64,000 nt of DNA, taken from Deroplatys truncata (taxonomy: Eukaryota; Arthropoda; Insecta; Mantodea; Mantidae). Made by a program: the position numbers and the translations under genes. Each line of letters begins with the position of its first letter. Position 1 is the stretch's first letter. Of this stretch, positions 1-11,266 are shown piece after piece. The stretch lies in contig CM060975.1 of assembly GCA_030765065.1 (NCBI GenBank), positions 195,033,507 to 195,097,506 on the forward strand. The letters run 5' to 3'. The notes beneath the pieces are model-generated. The model saw nothing but the letters and a program-made list of their open reading frames with translations, did no database searches and had not been told where the DNA came from.

Positions 1-111
1 CGTGAAGAATGGGCTGCCATTCCCCAAGAAACCTTCCAGCACCTGACTGAAAGTATGCCTGCGAGAGTGAACGCTGTCATCAAGGCTAAGGCTGGGCCAA
101 CACCATATTGA
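1..111 (+). pseudogene. Tc1-family transposase, C-terminal end only
   Basis: Frame 1 reads 36 codons from the window edge to TGA at 109-111. The peptide begins REEWAAIPQETFQHLTESMP and ends AGPTPY. This is the typical C-terminus of Tc1/mariner transposases (EEW..IP.E....L..SMP.R...VI...G..T.Y), the cut-and-paste recombinase of the element. The DDE core would lie left of the window, so intactness cannot be judged. The inverted-repeat end follows at about 165-195, as expected for a Tc1 3' end. Confidence 0.85.
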
Positions 112-164
112 CTTCCAGCATTACCGATGGAGGGCGCCACGAACTTGTACGTCATTTTCAGCCA

Positions 165-195
165 GGTGTCCGGATACTTTTGATCACGTAGTGTA
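165..195. repeat. Tc1 right terminal inverted repeat
   Basis: The stretch running GGTGTCCGGATACTTTTGAT and ending TAGTGTA matches the usual outer end of Tc1-like elements (a GGTGTCC..ATACTTTTG core). It lies about 55-85 bp after the transposase stop. The terminal TA may be the target duplication. The matching left end is outside the window. Confidence 0.7.
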
Positions 196-424
196 TCTAT
201 AGTTTCGAAGCATTTTTCCCTTTCTGCAAAACTTCAGCAGATTCCAATGGAATGCAAGAATTACATCATGTGGTGATTTTTCAAAACATAAATAAATTTA
301 ACAAAAAAGTAATATTTCGAGAACTATTTAAAAATTAGCATGAAATGTTGTGAAAGTATTGTGCATTAAACCACGATTGCTGTATTCGAACTGAAGTTGT
401 AGACTTTAAATTTCACCGATGGGT

Positions 425-545
425 ATCGAATTTTCATTTTTAATTAATCCACACACATGACCTTTCTCTAAAAGGGTTTTTTTTATTCAGGGGCTTCTAA
501 ACATGTATTTCTGATGAAATACAATACTTCCTCTACTTTATATTA
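425..545 (+). repeat. Rep-A fragment (3' end), degraded
   Basis: The stretch holds the run of Rep-A 3' landmarks: TATCGAATTTT, an ATTCAGGGG..TC segment, ACATGTATTTC.. and AATACAATACTTCC.CTACT. It is much altered. Nothing upstream of it matches Rep-A. Confidence 0.5.
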
Positions 546-737
546 GTAACCAGCAGAAAAAGCAATAAGCTTTTGTAATAAGACTTTATATAGGTGATAT
601 AAAAATAGACGGTGATACATGCAGAAAGTCGTGTGAACATAGCACATCAGAGTTATTATTTGCATTATTTCTCCTACCAAGTGAGAAACGGCAATTCCCT
701 TTTAAAACAGATCCCAAAGTTAACAATGTATACGTAC

Positions 738-1035
738 CTCGAGAGCTATAATGCGAGACTTAGTGACGTTGCTCATGATGCAGACGGCGAGAGTGAAGAG
801 CCCTGCTGGCGAGGCTGCAAGGCGTCTGGCAGCATCAGGACACCTCAGACAGGAGCGGAGACATTGGAGGCAGGCATGTTCATCTAGGAGTGCTCGGCGC
901 AGCACCGGAGGCGGCACTACTGCCCTGCCTCCAGTTGATGACGGATTGCTTGCCTGACTCAGCTGCACAGCCCTCAGTAGCTCCAACAATAGTGTCACAC
1001 CATCCAGAGGATCTCCCACAAATTCTTGTACAAAG
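738..1035 (-). CDS. mwh: Internal exon of a GBD/FH3 (formin-type) protein, probably multiple wing hairs
   Basis: The minus strand shows an acceptor (pyrimidine-rich, ..TTATTGCAG at 1036-1046) and a donor (GAG|GTACGT, exon end 738). The exon is 298 bp: one base completing a split AGC codon, then 99 codons. It reads FVQEFVGDPLDGVTLLLELL, then a proline/glycine-rich insert, then ACLQCLRSCLRCPDAARRLA and a segment ending SRIIALE. The CL.CLR......G...........K.....LE pattern is the armadillo-like FH3 domain of formins, which with the GBD binds Rho-family GTPases or mediates autoinhibition. Sequence character is unlike the FMNL/DAAM core and best fits insect Mwh, a planar-polarity GBD-FH3 protein that limits actin prehair formation; this name is from memory. 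Phase matches the exon at 21347-21633 exactly. Confidence 0.8.
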
Positions 1036-1639
1036 CTGCAATAAGCATAACCAAAATGTAATTCGATTTATTGCAAGGCTTGGTATAGTACTAAAATATG
1101 AAATAAGTCAGTGATATCTTAATGTGAAAATAATAAAATAAAGAAGAGGCAGAAGTAAGAAACTATTGTAATTTAAAGATATATAGGTGTTTATTGTACC
1201 ATTATATTTGGAGTTTCAGAACAGAATTCATAGGGGAAATGTGTAGATATAACCTCCAGTTTTATAACATATCCAACAGAACGTCTTGGAAGTCCAAAGC
1301 TTTATATCATCCTTCGTTATTGGGGCGTTGTAAATTAGATAGCTACACGTATCCTTAAACATCCATCGACCATTATTTTACCCGTAGCTCTTAAATAGAA
1401 GTCTTGAGACCTTGCAAATGTGTGAAATGAAAATTATCTATATAAAATACTGTACTTGCTTGCAAGAGGTGCGAGGACCGACGCAATTTAAAAGAGCAAT
1501 CACGGAGAAATGTTTAAACACTGCGGCCAACCTAGTTCTATTGGCTTTCTTAAGTCTCGGTAAGAAGGGATGAACTACCAAGATCAGCCAGATCTGGTGG
1601 TGGCAGGTACAACATAACGGGGTTACTAAAGCCTTCAGA

Positions 1640-1950
1640 TTGCATATTCCGGCATAGTGTCCCTTGATATCGTCCCTATTTACAGGTTGGAAGTATCGAT
1701 ATGAGGGGAAAAAGGGTTCTCTCCTCAAAACACATCCACCGCATTTGCCGCACATCACTGTCCAACGCGCCTGGCCCGGCACCTCTGAAAGATGAGAGAC
1801 AGTGAACGGTAAGAAAATTACTGTTACATAAAAGTCCATCCCAGCATTTGCTAGCGACCAGGTAAAGCTACTCAGAATTGTTTGCCAGGATGGTCGATCG
1901 CTTCAAGTTTTGAACAGAAACTTTCCGAATTTGAGCTCTAGATGCTACCA
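1640..1950 (-). mobile_element. SINE-1 copy, degraded
   Basis: The 1835-1950 part matches the head-proximal segment of the SINE-1 copy at 33870-34195: CCCAGCATTTGCTAGCGACC, then a GGATGGTCG..C.CTTC.AGTTTTGAAC tract. The tRNA-like head is heavily mutated and the 3' limit is uncertain. Confidence 0.5.
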
Positions 1951-2867
1951 TGTAAGTTAAGATAGACAAACAATAAATAATGTTAAACAATAGGGTTAAA
2001 AAGGAGAGAGGGAATTATAGGCATAATCTAGTTTTCCACCTGAGTTCCCTGCAGTTTCTGACTAAACCTGCACCTTCAGCCCCCGAATGCGAAACTGATG
2101 TCCCTCTACATGTTGTTTTTTCTTGTGTTTCCCACAGCCAACTGAACAACATCCGGCGTTTATCTTTTACAGCAGTAATTACTCACCGTTTCGCTTCTTC
2201 TCTAAAAATCAGTTGTGATGTTGCTGTGTTTGTTAATGAATCTCTTCCTGTAACAAAATACCCTTGCGCCGTAATTGATTACTAAAATGTTTCTTTTAGA
2301 TTCTGTTTTAAATCTAAAAACTAACATTTTCCATCCGCTCATTTCATTATATCTTCTATCTTCCAAACGTTTTTTTTCAATAATTGAGGGCTAGAGTTCT
2401 CAAAGGTGTTAAACGCCAAAATTAACAAAATCGAGATATTTCGTTATAAAGGTGCTTTAAGTCAAGGCCATTTTCCTCTCAAACGCGCTATGATCCAGTT
2501 CATCATCTTTGAGTTGAAATTAATGACGATAAATGGCAGGAGTGTTTACTCCAGCAGTTATGACCTCTTCAAAACTGTTAAGTGCCACATGGATAGTAAT
2601 ATCACTGATGATGGACATTAACCTTGTTAATGTTGGCAGTTCTTATTTCAACATGATTCAAGGTTTATTAGCACCAAATTATACAGATTTTATAAATGCA
2701 TTTTAGTTGTATTATTATTTAAAAAATATGCTTTTGTAGGTTCAGTGACGTAACAGTTTTCAGAGGAAATTCAAATGTGAGATTACATTTCCTAATTTCA
2801 CTCTAGTTTGACATAGTTCCTTGTATTAGAACCAATGAAAATCTTTAATAAAACATCGGTTTATTTA
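1951..2867. other. AT-rich intronic DNA, nothing recognised
   Basis: No conserved frame, tRNA-like head or known repeat was seen. Short open frames here (for example 1980-2285 and 2406-2621) have no recognisable domain and no splice context. Confidence 0.5.
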
Positions 2868-3425
2868 GGCGATAGGAATGCAAACCACTCACATAACCTG
2901 GGAGGCTCACATTTGGATGATCCCAGGTTCGATTCTCGTCAGAGCGGCCACTTTAACGTTCGGTTTTTTTCGTGGTTTGCCCAGGTCGGTTGGCGAATGC
3001 TGAGGTGGTACCTTTTCTATTACGAATTAGTCCATAATTTCCTGTCTCTATCATTTCCTTTCATTTGTTTTCTCTTCATATGTAACAGGATTATAGGAGC
3101 AGGGGCCGCAATTGGTGCGCTGCGGCGAGACGGTGGAATTATCCCTGACGCTTGGCTGGCCGGCTTATTTCGTTCCGGGACCATCAGGTTGAAAATGGCT
3201 ATGGTGGGATAGTGCCGGTGTCAGGATTAGTCTTGTTCTGGAATTGTTAGGCACCCTGTTCTTGCTAGCGCGCATTGTCGTCTGGATCTGGTCGCCCCTC
3301 GGGTCTTCCATTCCTCCCAGATGAAGAAAGAACAAAGGGGGTACCGTAGGCGACGTGCGTGCTGTGTTCCAGTGGCTGGAGGCTTCTCACGCTAACTGAC
3401 TAATCCTAGCCCAAAGCCACCCACA
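2868..3425 (+). mobile_element. SINE-1 copy (tRNA-derived)
   Basis: A tRNA-like head with a B-box-like CCCAGGTTCGATTCTCGTC is followed by the SINE-1 body landmarks: TTTCGTGGTTTGCCCAGGTC, GGCGAATGCTGAGGTGG, a pyrimidine-rich CATTTCCTTTCATTTG tract, and a G-rich second half. It is inverted relative to the copy at 4088-4625. Confidence 0.75.
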
Positions 3426-4087
3426 AAATGAAAGCTTCAATTGAAAAGAAGAGTATGGTTAAACATTATCAAATCATTCCTGGTTAAAATTAATTTGTAC
3501 GTTTCAGAATAGTTTCATTACAGAGGTGGAAAAAAGGGAACCTGATTTGTCCCTATGTTTTGGTTCAAAGGAAAGGATACCGATTTCTGCTTAAGGCGAT
3601 GCTATGATGAACATTTGTCGACTTTTACTTGCCTATGTGTGTGAACAGCGTATCTCAGAAACAAAATGACAAATGAAGTTTCTCAAGAAAATCCTCCCGC
3701 TGTAGCAGCATCTGCTACAACAATAGTAGCAGCATCAGTCGCGGCCACAACACTAGCAGGGGTAGCAACAAGACGTCGCATGGTAACAGCAGCAGCTAAT
3801 CCATTAGTTGCAGATTCAGTAGCCACGTCTATGAAACTGAATTACTTTTTCAAAAATGAACTTTCCCCGTATCCCTTCCTATTCTGCAAAAACCGAGATG
3901 CAGTTGTAGTGGCGGGTTACAATTGCTACAACAAACTGATTTCATTCAACATGTTAGAAAACATAGAAATCCGCCACTGCATGTTGCACAATGTCTGCCA
4001 TACCCTCTCCTACGCTCCTTTAAATTTTAAATGTCTCGCGATTTTTAACTACAAATGTGATCGGCGCAAGCTGATTCGAATTAGACG
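3426..4087. other. No gene recognised; alanine-coding trinucleotide tract
   Basis: The interval contains a GCAGCA/GTAGCAACA-like run at about 3700-3800, which makes a 141-codon open frame (3666-4091) rich in Ala, Val and Thr. The frame has no domain, and its end runs into the neighbouring SINE, so I do not call it a gene. Confidence 0.5.
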
Positions 4088-4625
4088 CTGAGGGCCCCCA
4101 GCCACTGGAGCTCAGAGCTACGCGTAGGCCATTGCAGGCACTTTGTGATTTCGTAAGCTCTGGGAGGAAGGGGATACCTGAAGGGCGACCAAATCCGAAG
4201 ACAATGAGCGTTAGTAACGATGGGATCCCTATGATTCCAGAGTGACACCAATCCTGACACCTGAACGAGCCCGCCTGTGCCATCATCAACCCGAGGTCCC
4301 GAGACAAAGAACCCCAAGAGTGGGCACCAGCCAGCCAACCAGCCAGCCATCCATCCAAGAAATCTTTGTATAGCGCAAAATTCACTGTCCTGTGCAACGT
4401 AACAATCGCCGTCACCTGGACCTACAATCCTGAAACATATGAAGATGAAACACATGAAAGGAAATGGTGGCCAGGAAATTCATGGTAGAAGAGGAAGTAC
4501 CCCAGCATTCGTTTACCGACCTGGGAAAACCATGAAAAAATCCATGGGCGGAGTGGCCCGACGGGAATGGAATCCAGGATCTCATAATGAGAATCTAACA
4601 CGTTACCGCGAGGCTAAAGATGATC
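4088..4625 (-). mobile_element. SINE-1 copy
   Basis: The reverse complement has the SINE-1 order: head near 4560-4625, then GGTTTTCCCAGGTCGGTAAA, AATGCTGGGGTACTTCC, a CCTTTCATGTGTTTCATC tract and a G/C-rich 3' half. A short CCAGCCAACCAGCCAGCCAT repeat lies inside at about 4329-4352. Confidence 0.75.
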
Positions 4626-5849
4626 TAACCCCAGTTGTGACAATTAATATCTGACAGAAAATACTTCTCGTGGTTAACAAGAAAACAGAAATGAAAATAA
4701 AATTTTACAAGAATATTTTGTGAACTGCCTAAGCAATGACAATTAACCCACTAATGCATGAATTATTTTGCTACGTATGCCACTCTTTCTCTAATTCCTA
4801 ACACAGGCAAACGATGCGAATAGCCATGATGTTAAGGCGAGACGAAATGGACTGGCCATCCCTTCAAAGCCGAACTCGAATCCCAACGAATGCAGTCAAA
4901 TGTACCTGTGGTAAGGGATGGGGAGGGCACACGTAAAACTGGTGTGATGATACGCGGATGAAGACGGGGTTACATTTGACTGTAGTTGCATGGATTTTGC
5001 ATTAGAGAGCGAAGCCGCTAAATTGTTTTAAAATAACTCTTTAGTACACGCTCTTTAAAACAGCTGCTTGTCGCACTGTTAACCCGCTGAAAAATAGTAC
5101 TTTAGCGGTCTAGGCTGCTAAAGTCGTCTTGGAAATTTTAGCTGCGTAATAAACAAAATCTAGATGGCAATGACCAGTCTTACCAACTTTAACAGGGTTT
5201 TAAGCAAAATACTTGATTATAAAACAAGAAATGTAAGCTATATTTATTAACATGCGCATCATCCGCCTCGCTTAGAAACTTATTTACTAACCTTCGATTT
5301 TGTCCCTTCGTATCCCTCAGAATTATGTTAAGAAAAGCAGTTAGTATTGTTTGATATCAATGCTTTCTTTTAAATACAATTTAGTTTTAAGCATTAAGTA
5401 TTTGGAGTGATTAAGTTTTCAGTATCCTTGATTTTTCTTGTAAATAAACCAGTATCACGTCTTCACAAGCGAAACACTGCTTACCTTGCACCAGTCTTAA
5501 AATGTAATATATTCCTTCTCATACTGCTGCCGAAATTTTGCTGATAGGAGCTGCGATTCAATGTCTCTGGCTTGGATCGAAATTTCCTCGGAATTTTCAT
5601 CCATATTTTATTCACAAGCTTGTTTAGAAATGATCTCTCAAGAGAAGCGCTTCTCGTATTGTTACGGTCAACGTTTCCTAGGCGGCGTTTATACGGTTCA
5701 TAGCGTAGGATTCATGCGTCTGTGAGAATATGTCGACAAATGACTGTGCGTTTGTATTTACACAGTCCTTATATTACATTTATTTTATTTAATATTAATT
5801 TGGAGAGCTTTTACTAAAAATTATCCTATGCACCACGTGCAAATTTTAA
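4626..5849. other. AT-rich intronic DNA, nothing recognised
   Basis: Low-complexity AT-rich sequence. A possible decayed SINE trace (GAACTCGAATCCCAACGAAT, about 4870) was seen but no clear head or body. No supported gene. Confidence 0.45.
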
Positions 5850-6620
5850 CTTTCTTCACTACGTATAATAAATATTATATTTCACCCAAAAATTCGATAT
5901 CGAGATTTCATGGAAATACAAGTGTCGAGGCCCCGTGAATCCAAAAAAAAAGCATTTTTAGAAAAAGTCTGTGAACAACATACCTAAAAAAAGAAAAGAA
6001 AAGTCGGATCAACGCCAAACTATATATTTAAGTTCAGCACCTTCCAAAAATGCGACACGAAGATTTTCACGAAAATCTTCCCATCCCAGACTACCCTTTA
6101 CGTGGAAGATTTTCGAAAATTTTGACTTTCTCAAAACTGGCTCAAACGATTTTGATTTAAATATCATACGTTTAAGATATTTTCACGGCAAATGAAGTTT
6201 ATATGTGGGCATGTCCCCAAAATTCCTCTTCATTCTGAATGACTTTTGCATAACTGGTAAACCGTAAGAGATAGACAAAATGTTACTACACAAAAATGTA
6301 GATCTTATTAAAACACACAATTTATGTCTTTACTTTTTTTGTTGTTATTCCCTTAAATTTTCCAATACTTTTTCTCAAATTGGAATTCGTTATTCATTTT
6401 TTATGTCCTGGACATGCAAAGAGAATGGAATGCTCCACATAGCAACCAGCTCTTAAAAGATTTGACTATCGCTTAAAGCGATATTCCCCTTGCATCTACA
6501 AGAAAATTAGGAAAAAGATAATTTCTGCAAAAGTTTATCTCGGTTAACATGATGGAGAATAAGCGTTTGTAAAAATAGTTTGTACAAGATAGAGAAAGTT
6601 ATGTGAGTGTACATCAGGCT
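5850..6620 (-). repeat. Rep-A copy, near full length
   Basis: The reverse orientation shows the whole Rep-A order: outer CTTCACTACGTATAATAAAT, CACCCAAAAATTCGATATCG, GTCGGATCAACGCCAAACTA, AATGACTTTTGCATAACTGG, CTATCGCTTAAAGCGATATT, and the terminal GTACAAGATAGAGAAAGTTA. It is non-coding. Confidence 0.85.
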
Positions 6621-7203
6621 TTTTTGCCTCCACCCTAAGTAGGGAAGGAAAATTGCAGTTTAACATTTTAGACGAAAGTGGTGTGGGTTTATCAGGCAAA
6701 ATTTAATTATCTCCCAGTGGTAACTACTTTACTAATATTGGGTTTTGTTATATTACAGAAAAGCGAAGTTTGAAAAAGCAGCTGTCTGAATAATAGCCTT
6801 GGGCGTCGGTGTTCAGCGAAGCGGGAAAATTGACAGAAAAATGGCTAATCATTATGGCGACCACGGAAAGTTTGTGCTCATGTACGCAGGTTTCTCGTCT
6901 CCATTATTTAATTATGTTACGAGTGTAACATGTCATGGGTTAGTGGTTTGCTTCAAAGTCTCGAATCTATTAAAAACATGTTCCTAGCAGAACAGGATGT
7001 GGGAAAATAAGGACGGAAATAAGCAACAGAACAGAAGTGAATACATGTAAAGCTTGGAAATGTGTGAAGCAAAAACATCAGCTGCAACTAAAATTGGATC
7101 ATTTACAAGCTATGGAAATATGCATTTTGTATATAAGTTTGCAGAATGAAGAACTTATAAATGGCTAACGGTAAGGGAATTAGTAATACTATACCTATAA
7201 CGA
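6621..7203. other. Intronic DNA, nothing recognised
   Basis: No conserved frame or named repeat was seen between the Rep-A end and the SINE-1 head at 7204. Confidence 0.45.
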
Positions 7204-7518
7204 TAGGAATGGCTCAGCTGGTAATGTCTCAACGCATTCTGGGAGTCCCAGGTTGGATCCCTGGCGAACGCGTATTCTGACCCATGTTTTTTTTTCGAAT
7301 TTTTCCGGTTTGTCAGGCGAATCTAGAGTGGTTTGTTTCATTCCCGAATTTCCTGTCCCTCCATTACGTTCCATTAATCATTTCATTCACCCTTCACCCC
7401 GTTTGGTCTATTTCAGGGTTGAAAGTGTCGGCGATAGTGTTTCGGTGTAACGTGACAGGGAAAAGGATGCTCTCTGTGAACTTTTCCGTTCCTCGGCCAT
7501 CGGCTGGTTGTCAAAGAA
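7204..7518 (+). mobile_element. SINE-1 copy, 5' part (continues at 8105-8345)
   Basis: The tRNA-like head reads GGCTCAGCTGGTAATGTCTC, with a B-box region CCCAGGTTGGATCCCTGGC. The SINE-1 body follows (CCCGAATTTCCTGTCCCTCC, then TTTCAGGGTTGAAAGTGTCG) and breaks off at about 7518. A second SINE-1 copy in reverse orientation starts there. The missing 3' half resumes at about 8105. Confidence 0.8.
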
Positions 7519-8104
7519 TAGGATAGGATGGGATAGGACAGGACTAGAAGCGGAGGGGGTCTTAGCACCTCGACCTACCCAGATCTTTTGTGCTTAGGCC
7601 CCAGACGGGGCGCCCTCAGGAGGGATGAGGTGAGAGGAGACAGAGGGCGGCCAGATCAGGAGGCACCACAGACAAAGGGCAGGGTTCCTATCATTTATAG
7701 ATTTGAACTCCCTGGGTGCTGACTGGTGCAGCCGACCCCCTCTCTCCTGTGGCCTTACCCATCCCCTGTGGCCCCGGTACCCAGAGACCGCTCGTAGTCC
7801 AAGGGACGAAGTTTTACTCAGAGCATCCCTTCTGCTGCCATGCACTAGCCGAGATCTTCCGCCGACACTTGCAACCCTGAAAGAAACCAAGCAGATGGAA
7901 GGTGAAGTGAAATGAGAACGGAGCTGAAATGGAGGGACAGGAAATTCGGGGATGTAATTATCCTTCGCAGCATTCGCCTGGCGACCCGGAGAAATCCCCG
8001 AAAAAACCCAGGAGTCAGGAAGGTCGGCCACGGGAATCGAACCCGCGATCTCCTGAATGTGGGCCACATACGTTACCGCCTAAACCATCCCGCTCGGTTG
8101 CCGG
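7519..8104 (-). mobile_element. SINE-1 copy inserted in reverse into another SINE-1
   Basis: On the minus strand the head is GAGCGGGATGGTTTAGGCGG, with a B box GGGTTCGATTCCCGTGGCCG. The body is collinear with the copies at 24674-25236 and 15742-16222. The 3' end carries the TCCTGTCCTATCCCATCCTA-type tail shared with those copies. Confidence 0.85.
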
Positions 8105-8345
8105 GGTATAAGAACCGCCCCTTGTGAGGGGTCTACGGTCTGCCTGTCCGACTGTCGAGGCGTTTAATCTGGAAACTATAGGGATCTCTGCTGTGCTATG
8201 ACTCCTGCTTGCGGCCACCCGGTATCTCCCTTCATCTGCCCGGGGGTGCCCCTCGTGGGGCGCCGCGTCGGTACAATATCCTCATTCCTGGATTGGTGCC
8301 GGATCCCTTCCGCTTCACAATCCAACCTAATACCATCCAACAACC
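8105..8345 (+). mobile_element. SINE-1 copy, 3' part of the element begun at 7204
   Basis: This stretch matches the reverse complement of 16545-16830 in order: GTCTGCCTGTCCG, ATCTGGAAA, GGTACAATATC, GGATTGGTGCCG, and an AATCCAACCTAAT tail. It is therefore the 3' half of the SINE-1 whose 5' half is 7204-7518. Confidence 0.75.
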
Positions 8346-8494
8346 CTACAGTTTAATTTATGCAACTCTACAAACATTGGTTCTAATATCCCTTAAGGAT
8401 CATACGAGTCTGTACTGTCTATATTATTAATTTTAAATTTCTAAAATGATATTTACAGAGGTCGTACATATACGCGAGCGAACCTACCTGCAGA

Positions 8495-8660
8495 CCGCCG
8501 GTGTTTGATTTTCTCAATAACGGTTGCGACGATTTTGATTAAAATTCCATGTATTCAAGATATTAACATGACAAATGAAATGCATATCTTGAATTGAAGT
8601 CTAGCCTGTGAAGTCCTCTTCATTCGAATGATTTCTGTTTACCTAACTTTTTTTTGTCAT
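8495..8660 (-). repeat. Rep-A copy, part 1 of an interrupted element
   Basis: It matches mid Rep-A in reverse (ACGATTTTGATTAAAATTCC, then GTGAAGTCCTCTTCATTCGA) and stops at about 8660. A LINE and a SINE-4 follow. The rest of Rep-A resumes at about 9641 in the same orientation. Confidence 0.75.
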
Positions 8661-9480
8661 ATATATGCGCCCTTCAACATCTAAGAACATATCGGTGGCT
8701 TTGCCTTTGGAACAACTGCTCATTGTAATGAAGTTCACTGTTTACTATTCTGTATCTTGGGTTTGTTTTCGTTGTGTTTTCTTTATTTTCTTCTTCTTCC
8801 TTCATTTCTATCCGTAGCAATCTACATAGCTTGTTCGTGCCACCTTTTATTTGGTCTTCCAATATTTCTTTTCCCTATTGGTTTATACTTTTTAAAATAG
8901 AATGATAGTCTTTATTCATTCTTTGAAGATATCTATTTAGTTTTATATTCTTTAATTTTTTCATTCAGATTGTATATATCTAATCCATTTCTTATATTTT
9001 CATTTCTTTTATGATCTTTTTTTCTTATATCCTGCCACTGCTTTTAAAAAATTAACTTCATTTACTTCGAGTCTCCTTTTGATTTTCTCCGTCATATTAC
9101 ATGATGCACCCCATGCAGTAATTCTGACACTGACATTACTTTATAAAATTTTAATATTTTATAGTTTTTGCTCTGTTTTTCAAACATCTTTTTATAGTGC
9201 CATTAACATAATTAAAGATTTCCATTTTTAACAAGTTCTGACTGCTTATATGATGAATTGCACCCTAAATATTTAAATTGAACCACCTATTCTACAATCG
9301 TATCTTTTTTAAAAACAATTTTTGTTCTTATTCTTAGGGAAATTGTGATATTATATTCTTTTGCTATTTTATTCAGTGCATACGTTGAATTTTGAAGATT
9401 TTATTTTGAATTAGATATAATAATCTGGTCATTTGCGAACATTAAAGTTAATGCATAGTCTTTTTTTAATGAAATTGTGT
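8660..9480 (-). pseudogene. RTE-like LINE reverse transcriptase, C-terminal half, decayed
   Basis: Minus-strand reading gives LMFANDQIIIS at 9420-9475, a decayed form of the FADDQVII polymerase box. Then come YNITISL, a YLGCNSSYK-like segment, and near 8835-8890 IGKRNIGRPNKRWHEQ. That last motif is the GRP..RW..Q end of insect RTE-like LINEs. Many stops and frameshifts are present. It lies within Rep-A, so it inserted after that Rep-A copy. Confidence 0.8.
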
Positions 9481-9526
9481 AAAAGAAAGATATTCTATTA
9501 ATCTATTGGGTTTACACACAAAAATT

Positions 9527-9640
9527 TACACTTTCACTCATACTTACAGAATCTAGAGAAGATGGGAATAATCCTGGCTAAAGAAAAGTTTCCATTTTAC
9601 AGCCGGGATCGAATCCGGGACCTCTGATTTGGAATACCTA
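9527..9640 (-). mobile_element. SINE-4 copy
   Basis: Reverse reading shows a B-box-like TCCCGGATTCGATCCCGGCT, then the SINE-4 signature of a 'TTTAGCCAGGATTATTCCC' block and a TCTAGATTCTGTAAGTATGA segment shared with 23753, 25322 and 59165. The 5' half of the tRNA head is missing. Confidence 0.7.
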
Positions 9641-10010
9641 CTTGTAAACTGTATGAGATAGATAAAAGCTTACTATACAAAAAAAAATGCAGATCTCGTT
9701 AAAGTACATAATTTATGCCAAATAATTTTGTTGTGATGTTAAGCATTTTTGATGAATTTACAAATACTTATATTTTTCAGTGGTAAGTCGCTTTTAGTTT
9801 TTCTCGTGGTCATGCAAACAGAATAGAATTTCAAAGGCATCACATAGCGACCCACTTTATAAAAATCTGATTATCAATTTGGCCTGCTACAACATTCTAA
9901 AACGAAATGTGTAATGTAAGTTTATCTCGATTCAAGCTTTTATAAAACTAGTTAGTAGAATAATGAGAAGAGAGGCATGTGAATGCAGTACAACAGAATG
10001 TTTTCCTTCC
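9641..10010 (-). repeat. Rep-A copy, part 2 of an interrupted element
   Basis: It resumes Rep-A at the TAAACTGTATGAGATAGATA landmark and runs to the outer end near 10010 (GAGAAGAGAGGCATGTGAAT, then a short tract ending AACAG). With 8495-8660 it forms one copy split by a LINE and a SINE. Confidence 0.75.
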
Positions 10011-10639
10011 TCTCTCAGCGTATATAAGAATATTTGCACTTATAGTCCGTCCATTCTAGATTATATTTTACATACATACTCTGCGTAATTTTATGATCAA
10101 CTTTCGATATTGATTTCATTGACTGGTGTGACAAATTAACGTTCCAATTGTTGATACTATTAATTATTCAGATCCTGTTTGCTTAATGCAGTTTTCTAGT
10201 TGACAGTCAAAGCTATTTACTCAGTTATTAATTTCATCACAAATGCTCTCAAGGAATCATGTATTCATTTATCTAAAACGTCAAATATCTATTGCCTCGC
10301 TTCAAGTCTTTTACAAATGAAAACAAATGAAAAGAAAAGGTGTGGGTTTTCAGGTACCTCACGCCAGAAAACAAAACATGGGAAATGTTATGCTGTTCAG
10401 TAAAGAAACAGGTTTTATGCCACTCGTACAAATGTGAAGCTGTGAAGAGAGATTTATTGCACCAGACTGGCCTTGGAGGTTTATCTACAGTCTGTTACGG
10501 TAAGGCATTATGTAAGTCGACAACACGCTGTCTGTAGCACCTCTGAAGCCTTAGAATCTTGGTAAAGACGTTGACGACTTAATGATAACTTTCAGGAAAA
10601 TGATAATCGATATGTACAACTAAAATGCGCTGAAAGTGT
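10011..10639. other. Intronic DNA, nothing recognised
   Basis: No domain or named repeat was seen upstream of the jockey-like fragment that begins at about 10640. A SINE or LINE 5' piece could be present but is not recognisable. Confidence 0.4.
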
Positions 10640-11109
10640 CAGCATTTGAAAGGCATCGCAATTAGATATGCAGACGACATGACTGTCATAATTAAAGGTC
10701 AAACAGCAAAAGAGGTTGAAATTAGAGCAAATTCAATTTTAAAAATTATAAAACAATATTATGCTAATTTAGATATGATAATAAATACACAAAAGACAGC
10801 ATATATTAACTTGGCATTAACAAAACTTAACCCGAGTAGTATTAAACTAAGTATAGATGGGAAAAACAAATCAGAAATAAATTGCACTATATTCTTGGAG
10901 TAATAATTGATAAACATAATTGGCAATCTCATGTAGCATCAATTAGAAAAAAGATAAATAAGGGCATTTATGTAATGAGACAATTAACTAAAATAATGGA
11001 CAATAAAACAATGAAACAGGTGTATTATGCTTTTATATATTTGCATGTAAGATACGGAATTACGTTATGGGGAAATATTACAGCAAGAGAAATGGATAGT
11101 CTTTAAACT

Positions 11110-11152
<43 letters not shown>

Positions 11153-11266
11153 CCATTTAAGAATCAAAACTTGTTAACAGTGCCATGTATATATATACAT
11201 ATATATAAGTGCATAAAAAATGTGATAAATGTAACTTTAGAAGTTACATCTTATACGGCAATTATA
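10640..11266 (+). pseudogene. Jockey-like LINE reverse transcriptase fragment
   Basis: The frame reads KGIAIRYADDMTVIIKG (polymerase YADD box). After a frameshift near 10885-10890 it reads YILGVIIDKHNWQSHVASI and KQVYYAFIYLHVRYGITLWG. These are the palm and thumb segments of jockey-type LINE polymerases. Past a 40-bp A tract the similarity resumes (KAI.RIK, then LLTVPCMYIY). The poly(A) thus lies inside the old ORF, between the LQ and AI codons, and is not the 3' tail. Confidence 0.8.
11112..11151 (+). repeat. Poly(A) tract, 40 bp, inside a LINE ORF
   Basis: Forty uninterrupted A residues follow CTGC and precede GCCATTTAAG. In related LINEs this site encodes LQKKAIRI, so the run is best seen as expansion of lysine AAA codons. 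Confidence 0.8.

Noticed and set aside
3666..4091. 141-codon open frame as a gene
   Set aside because: It comes from a GCA/GTA-rich repeat, has no domain, and runs into a SINE.
7594..8067. Long open frames in SINE-1 copies (also 4020-4455, 15809-16222, 24704-25015, 36237-36608)
   Set aside because: They occur on both strands of a non-coding GC-rich SINE, and the frames are not conserved between copies.
11112..11151. Poly(A) as a LINE 3' tail
   Set aside because: Coding similarity to the same LINE resumes after the run.
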